Positions 16,760-25,965 of a stretch of 64,000 nt of DNA are shown one piece after another. Origin of the DNA: Micromonospora sp. U21 (GTDB lineage Bacteria > Actinomycetota > Actinomycetes > Mycobacteriales > Micromonosporaceae). The notes beneath the pieces were generated by a model. That model did not search any database. It was given only the letters and a program-made list of their open reading frames with translations, and was not told the DNA's origin. The DNA is taken from assembly GCF_018070045.1 (NCBI RefSeq), contig NZ_JAGPYK010000014.1, positions 108,962-172,961 on the forward strand. Direction: 5' to 3'. Each line of letters begins with the position of its first letter. The first letter of the stretch is position 1. The translations under genes and the position numbers were made by a program.

Positions 16760-17554
16760 TCAGCCGACGACGAAATCGGTGCAGTGTGCGATCGTCGCGT
16801 CGTCCGCCGCCACCGCGTCGCGCGCCTCCGCCTGCCGGACACGACGGATGACCTCGGCGGGCCCCCTCGACGCCAGGACGGCCAGAACCCCTGGCCAGTC
16901 GGCGAGCCGGAACCGGTCCACGACGCGGCTGGCTCCGTTGCTGAGCAGGACGGCGCCGGTCAGCTCGGAGACCGGGCAGCTTCCGGTGATCGCCTCGCCG
17001 GCCGCCTGCGGGGCGTCCTTGGCCACCCAGAAGCCGCCCGGCTGGTTCCGGTTGGCGCGCAGGTCCCGCAGGATTCGGTGGTACTCGTCGCTGTCCGCGA
17101 CGACGGCCTCGAGCGCGGCCTGGTACGACCGGCTGATGGTCACCTCCCGTGGATCCGAGACGACGACCGGCGCGCCATCTGCCCTGTCGAGCACGAGGAC
17201 CGAATCACCGAGCACCAGGTGCTCGATGAGGCCGTCGGACAGGCGCAGGATGGCCACGGTCGCCGACGGGCTGATGGGGTCGGCGACGTCGCAGGTGTCC
17301 CGGTGATCGTCCGTCACCTGCTCGATGGCCTCGGCGAGCAGCGCCGGAAGACTGCGGTCCGGCGCGAGTGACAGGAGGCTGAGGAGGCTGCCGCCCAGGC
17401 GGCTGGCGTACCAGGCCACACCGTGCCGGCAGATCGATTCGCTGCCGGGAATGCCGGCGCCGTCGATCAGCACCGCCGCCGTCGGTACGGCGCCGGTGAA
17501 GTCCTCGTTCGCGCGGCCGGGCCGTGCCGCGGCACTCGCCATCGTCACCCGCAT
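16760..17554 (-). CDS. PP2C-like (SpoIIE/Stp-type) integrated phosphatase-fold protein
   Basis: About 264 aa resembling the PP2C-fold proteins common in actinobacteria. RPGRANEDFTGAVPTAAVLIDGAGIPG carries the NEDF and D-G-A-G metal-binding pattern; VAILRLSDGLIEHLVLGDSVLVL and AVLLSNGASRVVDRF correspond to later PP2C motifs (G-D-S and S-N/D-G). It is less conserved than eukaryotic-type Stp, so activity on phosphoproteins is likely but not certain. Start at ATG 17554; a second Met at 17542 is possible. It is followed by the small hydrophilic gene and preceded by the DUF1330 gene, all on the minus strand. Confidence 0.65.
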   Translation of the reverse strand: MRVTMASAAARPGRANEDFTGAVPTAAVLIDGAGIPGSESICRHGVAWYASRLGGSLLSLLSLAPDRSLPALLAEAIEQVTDDHRDTCDVADPISPSATVAILRLSDGLIEHLVLGDSVLVLDRADGAPVVVSDPREVTISRSYQAALEAVVADSDEYHRILRDLRANRNQPGGFWVAKDAPQAAGEAITGSCPVSELTGAVLLSNGASRVVDRFRLADWPGVLAVLASRGPAEVIRRVRQAEARDAVAADDATIAHCTDFVVG

Positions 17555-17567
17555 GTGGCTGCCGCCG

Positions 17568-17912
17568 CTACAGGCCATTGGCTTGACGGAGTTCGGCAGC
17601 CATCTGCGCCGAGTCGTGGTTGGTCTCAACTCCTTCGACCAGGATCACCTCGCCGGCGAGGTGCCTCGTCCGCAGGGGTTTGATCTCCTGGTAGGCGCTG
17701 GAGTGGTACCAGGAGCGGGCCCTGCCCAGGTCGGGAAATTTGATGATCACCACGTCACCCGGCCAGTCGCCTTCCAGTACGTCGATGGTTCCGCCGTGGA
17801 CGATGAACCGGCCCTCGAAGGGGGCGAGGGTGGCCTGGATGCGCTCCAGGTACTCCAGCACGTCGGCGTGGATGGGTGCGTTGCGCAGGTGTGCGAGCGC
17901 GTACGCGGTCAT
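17568..17912 (-). CDS. DUF1330 domain-containing protein
   Basis: 114-residue protein of the DUF1330 family, a ferredoxin-like alpha-beta barrel (dimeric alpha/beta barrel superfamily) with no assigned reaction. Typical segments are GRFIVHGGTIDVLEGDWPGDVVIIKFPD and ARSWYHSSAYQEIKPLR. The complete family length is present. It lies 14 nt upstream of the PP2C-like gene and 89 nt downstream of a SnoaL-like gene, so these minus-strand genes may form an operon. Confidence 0.85.
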   Translation of the reverse strand: MTAYALAHLRNAPIHADVLEYLERIQATLAPFEGRFIVHGGTIDVLEGDWPGDVVIIKFPDLGRARSWYHSSAYQEIKPLRTRHLAGEVILVEGVETNHDSAQMAAELRQANGL

Positions 17913-18001
17913 GAGTCTCCGTTCGGGTCGGTTCCCGGCGCCTGTGCCGGTGGCGGCGAGTAGCGGGGGCGGCCGGCGGTGGCCGCCGCCCCCGGGGATC
18001 C

Positions 18002-18370
18002 TCAGGCCGCTGGGACTCGGTCCAGGAAACCCAGCACCTGGGTCAGCCGTCCGTTGCCGTCGGTCACTGCGACGTCGAAGCCGACGATCGGTGCCTCGAC
18101 GTCTTCCGGCCCGAGTTCCCAGGTGAAGCGGACCTGGTTGTGGTGGCCGTCGACCGGGCCGGCCAACCGGAACGTCATGCCGGGGAACTGGCTCTGCGCG
18201 GCGGCTATCGTCGCGTCGATCGCGTCCGGGCCCTCGGCGACGGCCAGCGGGTCGACGTAGCGGCCCTCGGGGGCCCACAGGTCGTCGATGTCGCGGCGCC
18301 GCCTCGCCGGATCTGTCTCGTTCCAGAGAGCGATGTACCGCTCGGCCAGGTCGTCGAATGTGGTCGCCAC
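18002..18370 (-). CDS. SnoaL-like/NTF2-fold protein
   Basis: 122-residue cone-shaped alpha+beta barrel protein (SnoaL/NTF2 family), used by small isomerases and polyketide cyclases or as a ligand-binding fold. DLAERYIALWNETDPARRRRDIDDLWAPEGRYVDPLAVAEG is the standard N-terminal part and VGFDVAVTDGNGRLTQVLGFLDR the C-terminal strands. The GTG start at 18370 has GAGGAGAG just upstream. It is divergent from the XRE regulator at 18494, which may control it: regulators of this type commonly sit beside such small enzymes. Confidence 0.8.
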   Translation of the reverse strand: MATTFDDLAERYIALWNETDPARRRRDIDDLWAPEGRYVDPLAVAEGPDAIDATIAAAQSQFPGMTFRLAGPVDGHHNQVRFTWELGPEDVEAPIVGFDVAVTDGNGRLTQVLGFLDRVPAA

Positions 18371-18493
18371 GGATCTCTCCTCGTTCGCCGCGAATGGTCG
18401 GGTCTGGAGGAGATGATTCCGGCGCCGTGGCGGGCTGTCGATTACGTCGCAGGTAATGGTCTGTGCGCCGCTGCGGTCATTAGGGTCGGTGGC

Positions 18494-19297
18494 GTGACGA
18501 CCGTGACCAGGCCCGGGCGACCAGTGGGGGAGCTGCTGCGCGACTGGCGCCGAACTCGCGGGATGAGTCAGCTCGACCTGTCGATCGAGGCGGGGGTGTC
18601 GGCCCGGCATCTGAGCTTCGTCGAGACCGGGAGATCTCGCCCGAGCCCGGAGTTGATCCTGCGGCTGGCGGAGCAGCTTGAGATGCCGCTGGCGGAGCGC
18701 AACAGGATGCTGCTCGCCAGCGGGTACGCGCCCGCCTACCCCAGCCACGAGCTGAGCGATCCGGAACTGGCGCCGGTACGTGCGGCCGTACGGCAGATCC
18801 TCGACGGGCACGGCCCGTACCCCGCGGTACTCATCGACCAACATTGGCATCTCGTCGAGGCCAACCCTGCGGTCGCCCTGTTCACCGCCGGCGCGCAGCC
18901 CCACCTCCTCACCCCACCGGTCAACGTGCTGCGGCTCAGCCTGCACCCCGACGGCATGGCATCACGAATTCTCAATCTGCCGGAGTGGCGCGCCCACCTG
19001 CTCAACCGGCTGCGCCAGCAGGCCGCGACAACCAACGACCCGTTTCTGTACGAACTGCACGAGGAGCTTCGCGGCTATCCCGGCGGGAACGCCAACGCGG
19101 CACCGATGAACGACGCCGTCTCGCGCGTCGTCATTCCGCTCCGGTACCGCCACAACGACCAGGAGTTGTCCTTCGTCAGCACCACGACACTCTTCGGCAC
19201 GCCACTGGATGTCACTGTCTCGGGGTTGGCCGTCGAGGCCTTCTTTCCGGCCGACCCGGCGACCACCGAAACGCTCCACACCCTCGCCACGTCCTGA
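18494..19297 (+). CDS. XRE-family transcriptional regulator (MmyB-like ligand domain)
   Basis: Helix-turn-helix regulator. Residues about 10-60 form an XRE HTH (LLRDWRRTRGMSQLDLSIEAGVSARHLSFVETGRSRPS). The rest is the MmyB-like PAS-fold domain (PAVLIDQHWHLVEANPAVALF), which binds fatty-acyl-like ligands in characterised members. Starts with GTG at 18494. It is divergent from the SnoaL-like gene with 123 bp between starts, the usual arrangement for autoregulation and control of the neighbour. No clear inverted repeat stood out in the gap. Confidence 0.85.
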   Translation: MTTVTRPGRPVGELLRDWRRTRGMSQLDLSIEAGVSARHLSFVETGRSRPSPELILRLAEQLEMPLAERNRMLLASGYAPAYPSHELSDPELAPVRAAVRQILDGHGPYPAVLIDQHWHLVEANPAVALFTAGAQPHLLTPPVNVLRLSLHPDGMASRILNLPEWRAHLLNRLRQQAATTNDPFLYELHEELRGYPGGNANAAPMNDAVSRVVIPLRYRHNDQELSFVSTTTLFGTPLDVTVSGLAVEAFFPADPATTETLHTLATS

Positions 19298-19490
19298 GCG
19301 GCACGGGTGGTGGCACTTCACCATCAGGTCGTCCGAAGAGAGCCGGGGCAGGGACAGCGCCGGCGCCGACGCGGGCGGGGACCGGGTGGCCGGCCGGGAC
19401 ACGCGACGGCGCCGACGAACTGTCCTACGTCGGTGTCAGCGTCTCCGGCTGAAGGAGCGCCCCACCGATGAGGTCGCCTGCGGCGACTGG

Positions 19491-21734
19491 TCAGCTACCC
19501 GGCCGGTAGCGTCGCTCGACATGGCCCTTGAGGTCGTCCGGGTAGAAGTAGACGGGCCGGAGGTTGCCGCTCGCGTAGCGTTCGACCTGGTCGTTGAAGT
19601 GCGGCGAGTCCGGGTGCCCGCTCGCGCCGCCCGCCGTCACGGCCCAGGCGCGCAGCCTCGGCCCGAACTCCACGACCGCCACGAAGCTGTTGCCGCTGGT
19701 GCCGTAGTAGCGTTTCGTTCCCGGGTAGCGCCTCGCCCCGAACGAGGCGAGCGAGCCCCACTGCGCCGAGGTGAAGGGCACCGGGCTGCTCGGCTTGGCG
19801 TCGTCGAACGTCTGGACGATCGCGCCGTCGTTGCGCTGGAAGCGGTTGATCTCGCCCCACGGCACCTGCCAGCTGCCGAAATCCTGCGTCAGCCGATCCG
19901 CCGCGGCCTCGAGCGCCGTGAGCCGCTGCGCGTCGGTGGCGCGCTCGGCCAGGTAGTCCCACATCGACATGCCCGCGTCTCGCGCCGCCTGGGCCAGGGG
20001 CGCCCAGAGCGACTCCCCCCAGAACACCGCCAGCGACGTCGCGGTCGACTGCGCGCTCCAGTGGTGGTCCCAGCCGCGCAGCAGGCCAATCTGGCCAGCG
20101 AGCGCCGTCTTCTGCTGGTCGCCCTCGGGCAGCTTGTCCCAGGCCGCCACCAACCCGGGCACGAGCCGGGCGAAGGCGGTGAGGTAGGTGTCGAAGGCCG
20201 CTGCGATGAGCGTCTGCGGGGTGAAGTCGTTCCGCGCGCTCAGCACCCGGATCGCCTGCGGCCCGCGGGGGTTCTCCCCGGCCTGGTCGAAGTAGCGCGG
20301 ATGGTCGGCGGCGTCGGGACTGTCCGGGCCGGCCGCGGTCCAGGGCCAGTTGTTCGTGTTGAACGCCCAGCCGTTTCTCGGATTCACCGCCTGCGGGAGA
20401 CTGCGGAGGCTGTGCAGTCCGCGCCAGTCGGTCACCGGGTCGCTGCCGTCGACGGGCCTGCGGTAGTCGAAGCGATCGTCGCGGACCGGCATGAACTGCG
20501 GCACCAGGAAGGCGATCTCCCCCTTGGAGTCGGCGAAGAGCGTGTTGTTCGAGCTGTTGGCCTTGAGGCCCGCCACCTGGATGAAGTCCGCGTAGTCCCG
20601 CGTCTTGGTGCGCAGGAAGCTCTGCTGCAGCGCCTCGACGGGCCTGTTCATCAGCGCGAACGCGATCCACTTGCCGTCCGCCTCCCGGACGATCGGCCCG
20701 TGGTGCGTGGCGAGGGTGGCGAAGCTGCGGCGGGCGAGCCTGCCCTCCGCCGTGCGATACGACAGCGTGATCGTCTTCGTCCGCACCGGCCGCAGGGCGT
20801 TCCCGTAGCGGTAGGAGTGCCGGCCATCCGCCCCGGTCACGATCGTCTCGGCGAACTCGTCGACGTTGTCCACGCCGCTGGACGTGTGCATCCACCCGGT
20901 GTTCGGGTTGAAGCCCTGGTAGATGAAGAACTGCCCCCAGGTGGCCGCGCCGTAGGCGTTGAGCCCTTCCCGGCTCGTCACGTGCTGCTCCGAGCGGAAG
21001 AAGAAGCTGGTGTGCGGGTTGATCAGCAGCAACGCGTGGCCGTTGCGCGTGTGGCTCGGCGCGATCGCCATGCCGTTCGAGCCGCTGGGCTCGCGGAACA
21101 GCAGCCCGCGTTCCTCATCGGTCATCGGCACTGAGCGCCCGCTGTAGAAGGCTTCGAGCTGGCTGAGCGGCACCCGCTCGACGTCGCCGCCGATGCTGCC
21201 CTCGGAGAAGCTCAGCGGCATCCACGGCTCGAACCGCCTGATCACACGCGGCTGAACCTCGGGGTGGGTCGCGAGGTAGTAGTTCAGCCCGTCGGCCCAG
21301 GCCTGCATCAGCTTGCGCAGCCAGGACGGGCAGTGCGCGTAGTCGCGCTTCAGCTCCCCGGGGTCGACGTACAGCCGCTGGCGCAGGTCCTGCCAGATGG
21401 CACTCTGGCCCTCGGCCTCGGCGAGGCGACCGAGGCTCACCAGATAGTTTCTCTCAATCCGGTTGAAGTCGTCCTCGGCCTGGGCGTACATCATTCCGAA
21501 CACCGCGTCGGCGTCCGTCCTGCCCACCACGTGCGGGATGCCCCAGTCATCGCGGGTGATCGTGACGTGCGCGGCCTGCCTGCGCCAGCGGGCGACGTCG
21601 GGCGCGGTCCGCGCCGGAGCGGCGGCGGCACCGGACGGCAGCCCCGCCGCGACCACCGTGGCTCCAGCGGCCAGTCCGGCTGCTCCGCCCAGCATGCGGC
21701 GCCGGCTCAGCCCTTCGTTCTGCGGGTGGTTCAT
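19491..21734 (-). CDS. Penicillin acylase family Ntn-hydrolase, Tat-exported
   Basis: N-terminal nucleophile amidase of the penicillin/acyl-homoserine-lactone acylase family (747 aa), related to PvdQ and aculeacin A acylase. SRRRMLGGAAGLAAGATVVAAG is a Tat signal. The alpha chain includes ITRDDWGIPHVVGRTDADAVFGMMYAQAEDDF. The autocleavage site is Gly218-Ser219 (PSGSNGMAIAPSHT), which would release Ser219 as the catalytic nucleophile of the beta chain. Later motifs ASFG and GTSGNSFVAVVEFG are typical. Start ATG 21734 with AAAGGTGG upstream. Substrate could be an acylated peptide, lactone or beta-lactam; not decidable here. It is convergent with the XRE gene across 193 bp. Confidence 0.88.
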   Translation of the reverse strand: MNHPQNEGLSRRRMLGGAAGLAAGATVVAAGLPSGAAAAPARTAPDVARWRRQAAHVTITRDDWGIPHVVGRTDADAVFGMMYAQAEDDFNRIERNYLVSLGRLAEAEGQSAIWQDLRQRLYVDPGELKRDYAHCPSWLRKLMQAWADGLNYYLATHPEVQPRVIRRFEPWMPLSFSEGSIGGDVERVPLSQLEAFYSGRSVPMTDEERGLLFREPSGSNGMAIAPSHTRNGHALLLINPHTSFFFRSEQHVTSREGLNAYGAATWGQFFIYQGFNPNTGWMHTSSGVDNVDEFAETIVTGADGRHSYRYGNALRPVRTKTITLSYRTAEGRLARRSFATLATHHGPIVREADGKWIAFALMNRPVEALQQSFLRTKTRDYADFIQVAGLKANSSNNTLFADSKGEIAFLVPQFMPVRDDRFDYRRPVDGSDPVTDWRGLHSLRSLPQAVNPRNGWAFNTNNWPWTAAGPDSPDAADHPRYFDQAGENPRGPQAIRVLSARNDFTPQTLIAAAFDTYLTAFARLVPGLVAAWDKLPEGDQQKTALAGQIGLLRGWDHHWSAQSTATSLAVFWGESLWAPLAQAARDAGMSMWDYLAERATDAQRLTALEAAADRLTQDFGSWQVPWGEINRFQRNDGAIVQTFDDAKPSSPVPFTSAQWGSLASFGARRYPGTKRYYGTSGNSFVAVVEFGPRLRAWAVTAGGASGHPDSPHFNDQVERYASGNLRPVYFYPDDLKGHVERRYRPGS

Positions 21735-22312
21735 GAATGGGTCCACCTTTCTCAGGGGTGCGGGGGATCGTGCCGGGTTGCCCGATCGGCGGGGTGGGGG
21801 CCGCGCCCGAGGTACGCAGCGGTCGCTGGCGCCACCGGTGGATCCGGTCGGGATCGGGACGCTCGTGTCCCGGGCCGGCGCGCCCCGCACGTCGAGGGCG
21901 GGGCCGCTCCGGGTTGCGCCGCGCCGGCTGCGGGGATCACCGCCGCCGGCGCGGCGGGGCCCGCCACCCGTACCCCGATGCCTTAGTGCGATGGACGGGT
22001 CACGGGTTTCGAACACTCTGTGGTCGATCCCTACCGGACAGACCTGGTCGTGACGCCGACCGCCCGTGTGCTCGGGCGGCTGGACGCGGCGACGCGGTCG
22101 GAGGGCTGGTCGGTGACCGGGTCGCGGCCGTTTGGCCAGGGCGCGGCAACGATCATCGCCGCCTCCTGGGTCGCTTGGTGATCAACCATCACCAAGATGA
22201 CTACCACTCGTTCTGCCGCACGGCAATAGACAGCCGAAGATGGTCCATCGGAGGCATGCCCCGCAACGGGCGAGGTCGGCCGTCGCACCAGCCGTGCAGT
22301 CGCGGTCGACCG
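21735..22312. other. 578-bp region without a recognisable gene
   Basis: Between the acylase and the DUF6223 gene, both on the minus strand. All frames give Arg/Gly/Pro-rich translations without family resemblance. AT-richer sequence around 22180-22250 (ATCAACCATCACCAAGATGA) stands out locally from the GC-rich background. It may hold the acylase promoter or degraded sequence; nothing more is visible. Confidence 0.4.
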
Positions 22313-22756
22313 TCAGCCGGCGCGGCGGGAGCGAGCCAGAGCCAGACCACCGAGGACCACGGCGATCAGCCCCACCACCAGGGCCACATAGGCACCCCCT
22401 CGCCCGTTGCCGGTGCCGATGCCGCTGTCGGAGGTGGCCACGACCAGGCCGCCGAGGGCGATGCCGATCAGCCCCACTGCCAGGGCCATCATCGCTCCGA
22501 GTCGCCCGTTGCCGGTGCCGAGACGACTGGTGGGACGGACCAGAGCCAGCCCACCGATGAGCACGCCGGCCAGCCCCAGCACGGCGGCCACGGATGCCCC
22601 GAGTCGCCCGGCGCTCATGGTGTCGACCCCGGCGGCGATCGGCTGGGCCGAGGCGTGCGCGGCCGCCGGTGCGGCGAACCCGGGACCTCCGATCAGGACG
22701 GCTCCGGCAGCGGTAAGGACAAGTCGGACGGACATCAGGGCTCCGAATCGGCTCAT
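22313..22756 (-). CDS. DUF6223-like small membrane protein with repeats
   Basis: 147-residue membrane protein with a probable signal peptide (LVLTAAGAVLIGGPGFAAPAAAHA) and three further hydrophobic helices. These helices are repeats of one unit: GRLGASVAAVLGLAGVLIGGLAL, GRLGAMMALAVGLIGIALGGLVV and GRGGAYVALVVGLIAVVLGGLAL, separated by GTGNG loops. The pattern matches actinobacterial proteins I know as DUF6223; function unknown. ATG 22756 has AAAAGGAGCG upstream. It is divergent from the histidine kinase at 22973, so the two-component system may control it. Confidence 0.65.
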   Translation of the reverse strand: MSRFGALMSVRLVLTAAGAVLIGGPGFAAPAAAHASAQPIAAGVDTMSAGRLGASVAAVLGLAGVLIGGLALVRPTSRLGTGNGRLGAMMALAVGLIGIALGGLVVATSDSGIGTGNGRGGAYVALVVGLIAVVLGGLALARSRRAG

Positions 22757-22972
22757 GGTTCGCTCCTTTTCGTGCTTCTCGATAGGAGCCTGAGCATCTC
22801 GCCTGGAGCGCCGCCGGTCGTCCCGCAGCCGGATGCATGTCGCGCTGCCGCCGGTGGCGCACCCGGCTGCCGCAGACGCGGTAGGCGCCGCGCAGGTACT
22901 GCGTGCGCGGTAGGCGTCCGCTCCTCCGTGAGCAGGAGTCGCCCCGCGACGGCATCCGGTTAGGGTGCGCGC

Positions 22973-24103
22973 ATGAGCACAGGACGGTCCGGTGTTCCGG
23001 CGGGTTTCCGAGATTGGGCGATCGCGGTCTGCGTGGCGGCGGTGCTGCTGGTCGCCGGGCGGTCCGGGGACCATTCCGCAGCGGGTGCCGACCTGCTCGG
23101 CTACGCGTTGTTGGCGGCCGGTGGACTGGCACTGGCGGCACGCCGCCGGGCTCCGGTTCCCGTCCTGGCCGTCACCGGGCTCTGCGCGGTGGGCTACCAG
23201 GCGGTCGGTTTCGACGTGCCCGCCGTCGCGTTCCTGTTCGCGGTGTACGCCGCCGTGCGGGCGGGCCACCGCGTCGTCACGGTCGTGGCGGCTGTGCTGA
23301 TGCTGGCGGCCCTCCCGCTCGCGGCCCTCGCCCTGCCGCAGGACATGCCCGTGGGGGAGGCGCTCGCACGGGCCCGGGGTGCCCTCGAGCTGGCATGGCT
23401 GGTCGCCGCCGGTGCCGCTGGGGAAGCGCTGCGGCAGGCCGAGCGGCGGGCGGACGACGCCGAGCGCACCCGGGAGGAGACCGCGCGGCGGCGCGCCGAC
23501 GAGGAGCGGCTGCACATCGCGCGGGAGCTGCACGATTCGCTCACCCACCAGATCTCGATCATCAAGGTGCAGGCCGAGGTGGCCGTCCACCTGGCCCGCA
23601 AGCGCGGAGAGCAGGTGCCGGAGTCCCTGCTGGCGATCCGCGATGCCGGTCGTGAGGCGAACCGGGAACTGCGCGCGACCCTGGAGACGCTGCGCGACGA
23701 CGGCACGACCCCGCCGCATGGGCTCGATCACCTGCCGGAGCTGGTGGAACGGGCCCGGATGACCGGCCTGGACGCGACCTTGACGATCGAGGGACACCGA
23801 CCCGACGTGCCGGCCGCGGTGGACCGCACCGCCTACCGGATCGTTCAGGAATCCCTCACCAACATCGCCCGGCACGCCACCGCCGCCACGGCATCGGTCC
23901 GGATCGACTACCGTCCGGACGCCCTCGCGATCCGGGTCGACGACGACGGCACGGCAACGCCACACATCGCCCCGATACCCGGCGTCGGGCTGCTCGGGAT
24001 GCGCGAACGAGTCACCGCCCTCGGCGGTCGCCTCCGCGCCGAACCACGCAACGAGGGCGGCTTCAGCGTCCTCGCTGAGCTACCCGTGGGCCGAACGTCA
24101 TGA
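22973..24103 (+). CDS. Two-component sensor histidine kinase (NarL-partner type)
   Basis: Membrane histidine kinase of the HisKA_3 family (376 aa). About five hydrophobic segments fill residues 12-125. A coiled region (EALRQAERRADDAERTREETARRRA) leads to the phosphoacceptor motif ERLHIARELHDSLTHQ with His187. The C-terminal ATPase domain has the N-box YRIVQESLTNIARHATA and the G-box GVGLLGMRERVTALGG. There is no large extracellular sensor, so sensing is probably within the membrane. The last 4 bases overlap the response regulator start (ATGA), making this a cognate coupled pair. Confidence 0.92.
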   Translation: MSTGRSGVPAGFRDWAIAVCVAAVLLVAGRSGDHSAAGADLLGYALLAAGGLALAARRRAPVPVLAVTGLCAVGYQAVGFDVPAVAFLFAVYAAVRAGHRVVTVVAAVLMLAALPLAALALPQDMPVGEALARARGALELAWLVAAGAAGEALRQAERRADDAERTREETARRRADEERLHIARELHDSLTHQISIIKVQAEVAVHLARKRGEQVPESLLAIRDAGREANRELRATLETLRDDGTTPPHGLDHLPELVERARMTGLDATLTIEGHRPDVPAAVDRTAYRIVQESLTNIARHATAATASVRIDYRPDALAIRVDDDGTATPHIAPIPGVGLLGMRERVTALGGRLRAEPRNEGGFSVLAELPVGRTS

Positions 24104-24762
24104 TCCGCGTCCTGTTGGTCGACGACCAGCCGCTCCTTCGCAGCGGCTTCCGCGCGCTCCTCGACGTGGAGGACGACATCGAGGTGGTGGCCGAGGCGGC
24201 CGACGGGCGGGAGGGCCTGGCTCTGGCCAGGGAGCACCTGCCCGACATCGCGCTCATCGACATCCAGATGCCGGTCATGGACGGCATCGAGGCGACCCGG
24301 CGCATCGCCGCGGACCCGGCCCTGGCCCGGGTGCACGTCGTCATCCTGACCAACTACGGCCTCGACGAACACGTCTTCCACGCCCTGCGCGCCGGTGCCG
24401 CCGGATTTCTCGTCAAGGACATCGAGCCGGAGGACTTCCTGCACGCCATGCGCGTCGCTGCGCGCGGCGACGCCCTGCTCGCACCGTCGATCACCCGAAA
24501 GCTGATCAACCGGTACGTCACCGAGCCGCTCCACTCAGCCGCTGACACGCGGCTGGAGGGGCTGACCAACCGCGAACGCGAGAGCGTCGCCCTCGTCGCG
24601 CAGGGCCTGTCCAACGACCAGATAGCGGAACGCCTGGTGATCAGCCCACTGACCGCCAAGACCCACGTCAACCGGGCCATGGCCAAGCTCCATGCCCGGG
24701 ACCGCGCCCAACTCGTGGTCCTCGCGTACGAATCCGGCCTGGTGACACCACGCAACCGCTGA
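24100..24762 (+). CDS. LuxR/NarL-family response regulator
   Basis: Response regulator of 220 aa. The receiver domain (residues 1-120) has the acidic pair VDDQ, phosphoacceptor Asp54 in ALIDIQMPVMDG, the switch Thr (VVILTNY) and Lys (FLVKDIEPEDF). The C-terminal LuxR HTH is LTNRERESVALVAQGLSNDQIAERLVISPLTAKTHVNRAMAKL. Translationally coupled to the kinase. The divergent DUF6223-like gene is a plausible target by position; targets are otherwise unknown. Confidence 0.93.
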   Translation: MIRVLLVDDQPLLRSGFRALLDVEDDIEVVAEAADGREGLALAREHLPDIALIDIQMPVMDGIEATRRIAADPALARVHVVILTNYGLDEHVFHALRAGAAGFLVKDIEPEDFLHAMRVAARGDALLAPSITRKLINRYVTEPLHSAADTRLEGLTNRERESVALVAQGLSNDQIAERLVISPLTAKTHVNRAMAKLHARDRAQLVVLAYESGLVTPRNR

Positions 24763-24895
24763 GGTTGACCTCAGGCAGGAGGCCGGGCACCGCGGCTGGC
24801 GCAGCACCGGTGGCAGAAGTCCGCCACCCGTTCTAGGCTCTCCTCTGGGTCAAGCCACGTGCCCGACACGATCCCGAGTCTTGGGAGGTCCGCAC

Positions 24896-25153
24896 GTGAC
24901 CGGCGATCCAGCTACCGCACGAGCCGTGAAGGCTCGCCTGGTGTCCTGTCCACCGGGGCACAGGTTTGCGGAGGCTGGCAGCCCGCCCCGGTCTGGGCGA
25001 GGTGCGGCATCCCCTCGCGGTGGTCGCGACCGCCACGACGCCATGACGGCCCCGGTCGGCGTCCTCATGGCGGAAGGTCCACCTCGGCACGCCATCGGTG
25101 ATCGTGACCGCAACCGGACAGCACCCACATCGGACCGCGGACGATGCTCATGA
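24896..25153 (+). CDS. Possible small protein upstream of the sigma factor
   Basis: 85-codon frame starting at GTG 24896 with GGGAGG 11 nt upstream, ending 10 bp inside the sigma-factor gene, an arrangement consistent with coupled translation. The product (start VTGDPATARAVKARLVSCPP) is Arg/Gly/Pro-rich, has no hydrophobic segment and no recognised family. It could equally be untranslated leader, so confidence is low. It occupies most of the 381-bp gap after the response regulator. Confidence 0.25.
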   Translation: MTGDPATARAVKARLVSCPPGHRFAEAGSPPRSGRGAASPRGGRDRHDAMTAPVGVLMAEGPPRHAIGDRDRNRTAPTSDRGRCS

Positions 25154-25965
25154 TCACCACCTCGACGGGTCGGCCCACGCCGACAAACAGCCTGGCTGGC
25201 GAGGGCAACGCGCCTGAGTCGCCGGCCAGCCACCACCTCGCCGTGATGGCCGCGCTGCCGGCCGACCATCCGTCCCGGCCCGCCGCTCGGGATCGGGCCA
25301 TCGAGGCCGGGCTCCCGATGGCCCATCACCTCGCCCGGCGTTACAGCGGCCGCGGCGAACCCAGCGAGGACCTGGCGCAGACGGCGGCACTGGGCCTGAT
25401 CAACGCGATCGACAGGTTCGACCCGTCGCGTGGGGTCGACTTCGCCAACTACGCGATCCCCACCATCGTGGGAGAGATCAAGCGCCAGTTCCGCGATCGC
25501 ACCTGGGACATCCGTGTGCCCCGCCGGCTTCAGGAGCGGCGAATGGCCATCGCCGAGGCCAACAACAGCCTCACCCAGCTGCTCGGCCGCTCGCCGACCG
25601 TCGCCGACATCGCCAAACACCTGGACCTCAGCGAGGAGGAGATCCTTGAGGGGTTGGAAGGTGCCCGCGCCTACAACGCGGTTTCACTGTCCACCCCGTT
25701 CGGCGACGGCACCTCATCGAGGGAGCTGGGCGACATGCTCGGCGGCGACGACAACGACCTCGCCCTCGCCGAGCTGAGGGTGGCTCTCGTGCCGGCGCTC
25801 GCCGCCCTGAACGACCAGGAGCAGAAGATCATCGCACTGCGCTTCCACGGCAACCTGACGCAGCAGGAGATCGCCGAGCAGATCGGCGTGTCTCAGATGC
25901 ACGTCTCCCGGCTGCTTGCCCGGGCGCTGGCAAAGCTGAGGGTCCAGCTGTCTGCCATCCCGTGA
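25144..25965 (+). CDS. SigB/SigF-family RNA polymerase sigma factor
   Basis: Alternative sigma factor of the SigB/SigF/SigG group, 273 aa. Region 2 (AHHLARRYSGRGEPSEDLAQTAALGLINAIDRFDPSRGVDFANYAIPTIVGEIKRQFRD), region 3 (LTQLLGRSPTVADIAKHLDLSEEEILEGLEGA) and region 4 (LNDQEQKIIALRFHGNLTQQEIAEQIGVSQMHVSRLLARALAKLR) are complete. Members direct general stress genes and are controlled by anti-sigma kinases and STAS antagonists. Two STAS proteins are encoded at 39.3 and 42.7 kb, but no RsbW-type kinase is seen in the window. The start is ATG 25144 or ATG 25150. Confidence 0.92.
   Translation: MLMITTSTGRPTPTNSLAGEGNAPESPASHHLAVMAALPADHPSRPAARDRAIEAGLPMAHHLARRYSGRGEPSEDLAQTAALGLINAIDRFDPSRGVDFANYAIPTIVGEIKRQFRDRTWDIRVPRRLQERRMAIAEANNSLTQLLGRSPTVADIAKHLDLSEEEILEGLEGARAYNAVSLSTPFGDGTSSRELGDMLGGDDNDLALAELRVALVPALAALNDQEQKIIALRFHGNLTQQEIAEQIGVSQMHVSRLLARALAKLRVQLSAIP

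Noticed and set aside
19209..21134. Long open frame (641 codons) on the plus strand opposite the penicillin acylase
   Set aside because: Its translation is Arg/Val/Gly-rich with no family motifs, while the minus strand encodes a complete acylase with signal peptide and catalytic site. It is a high-GC antisense artefact.
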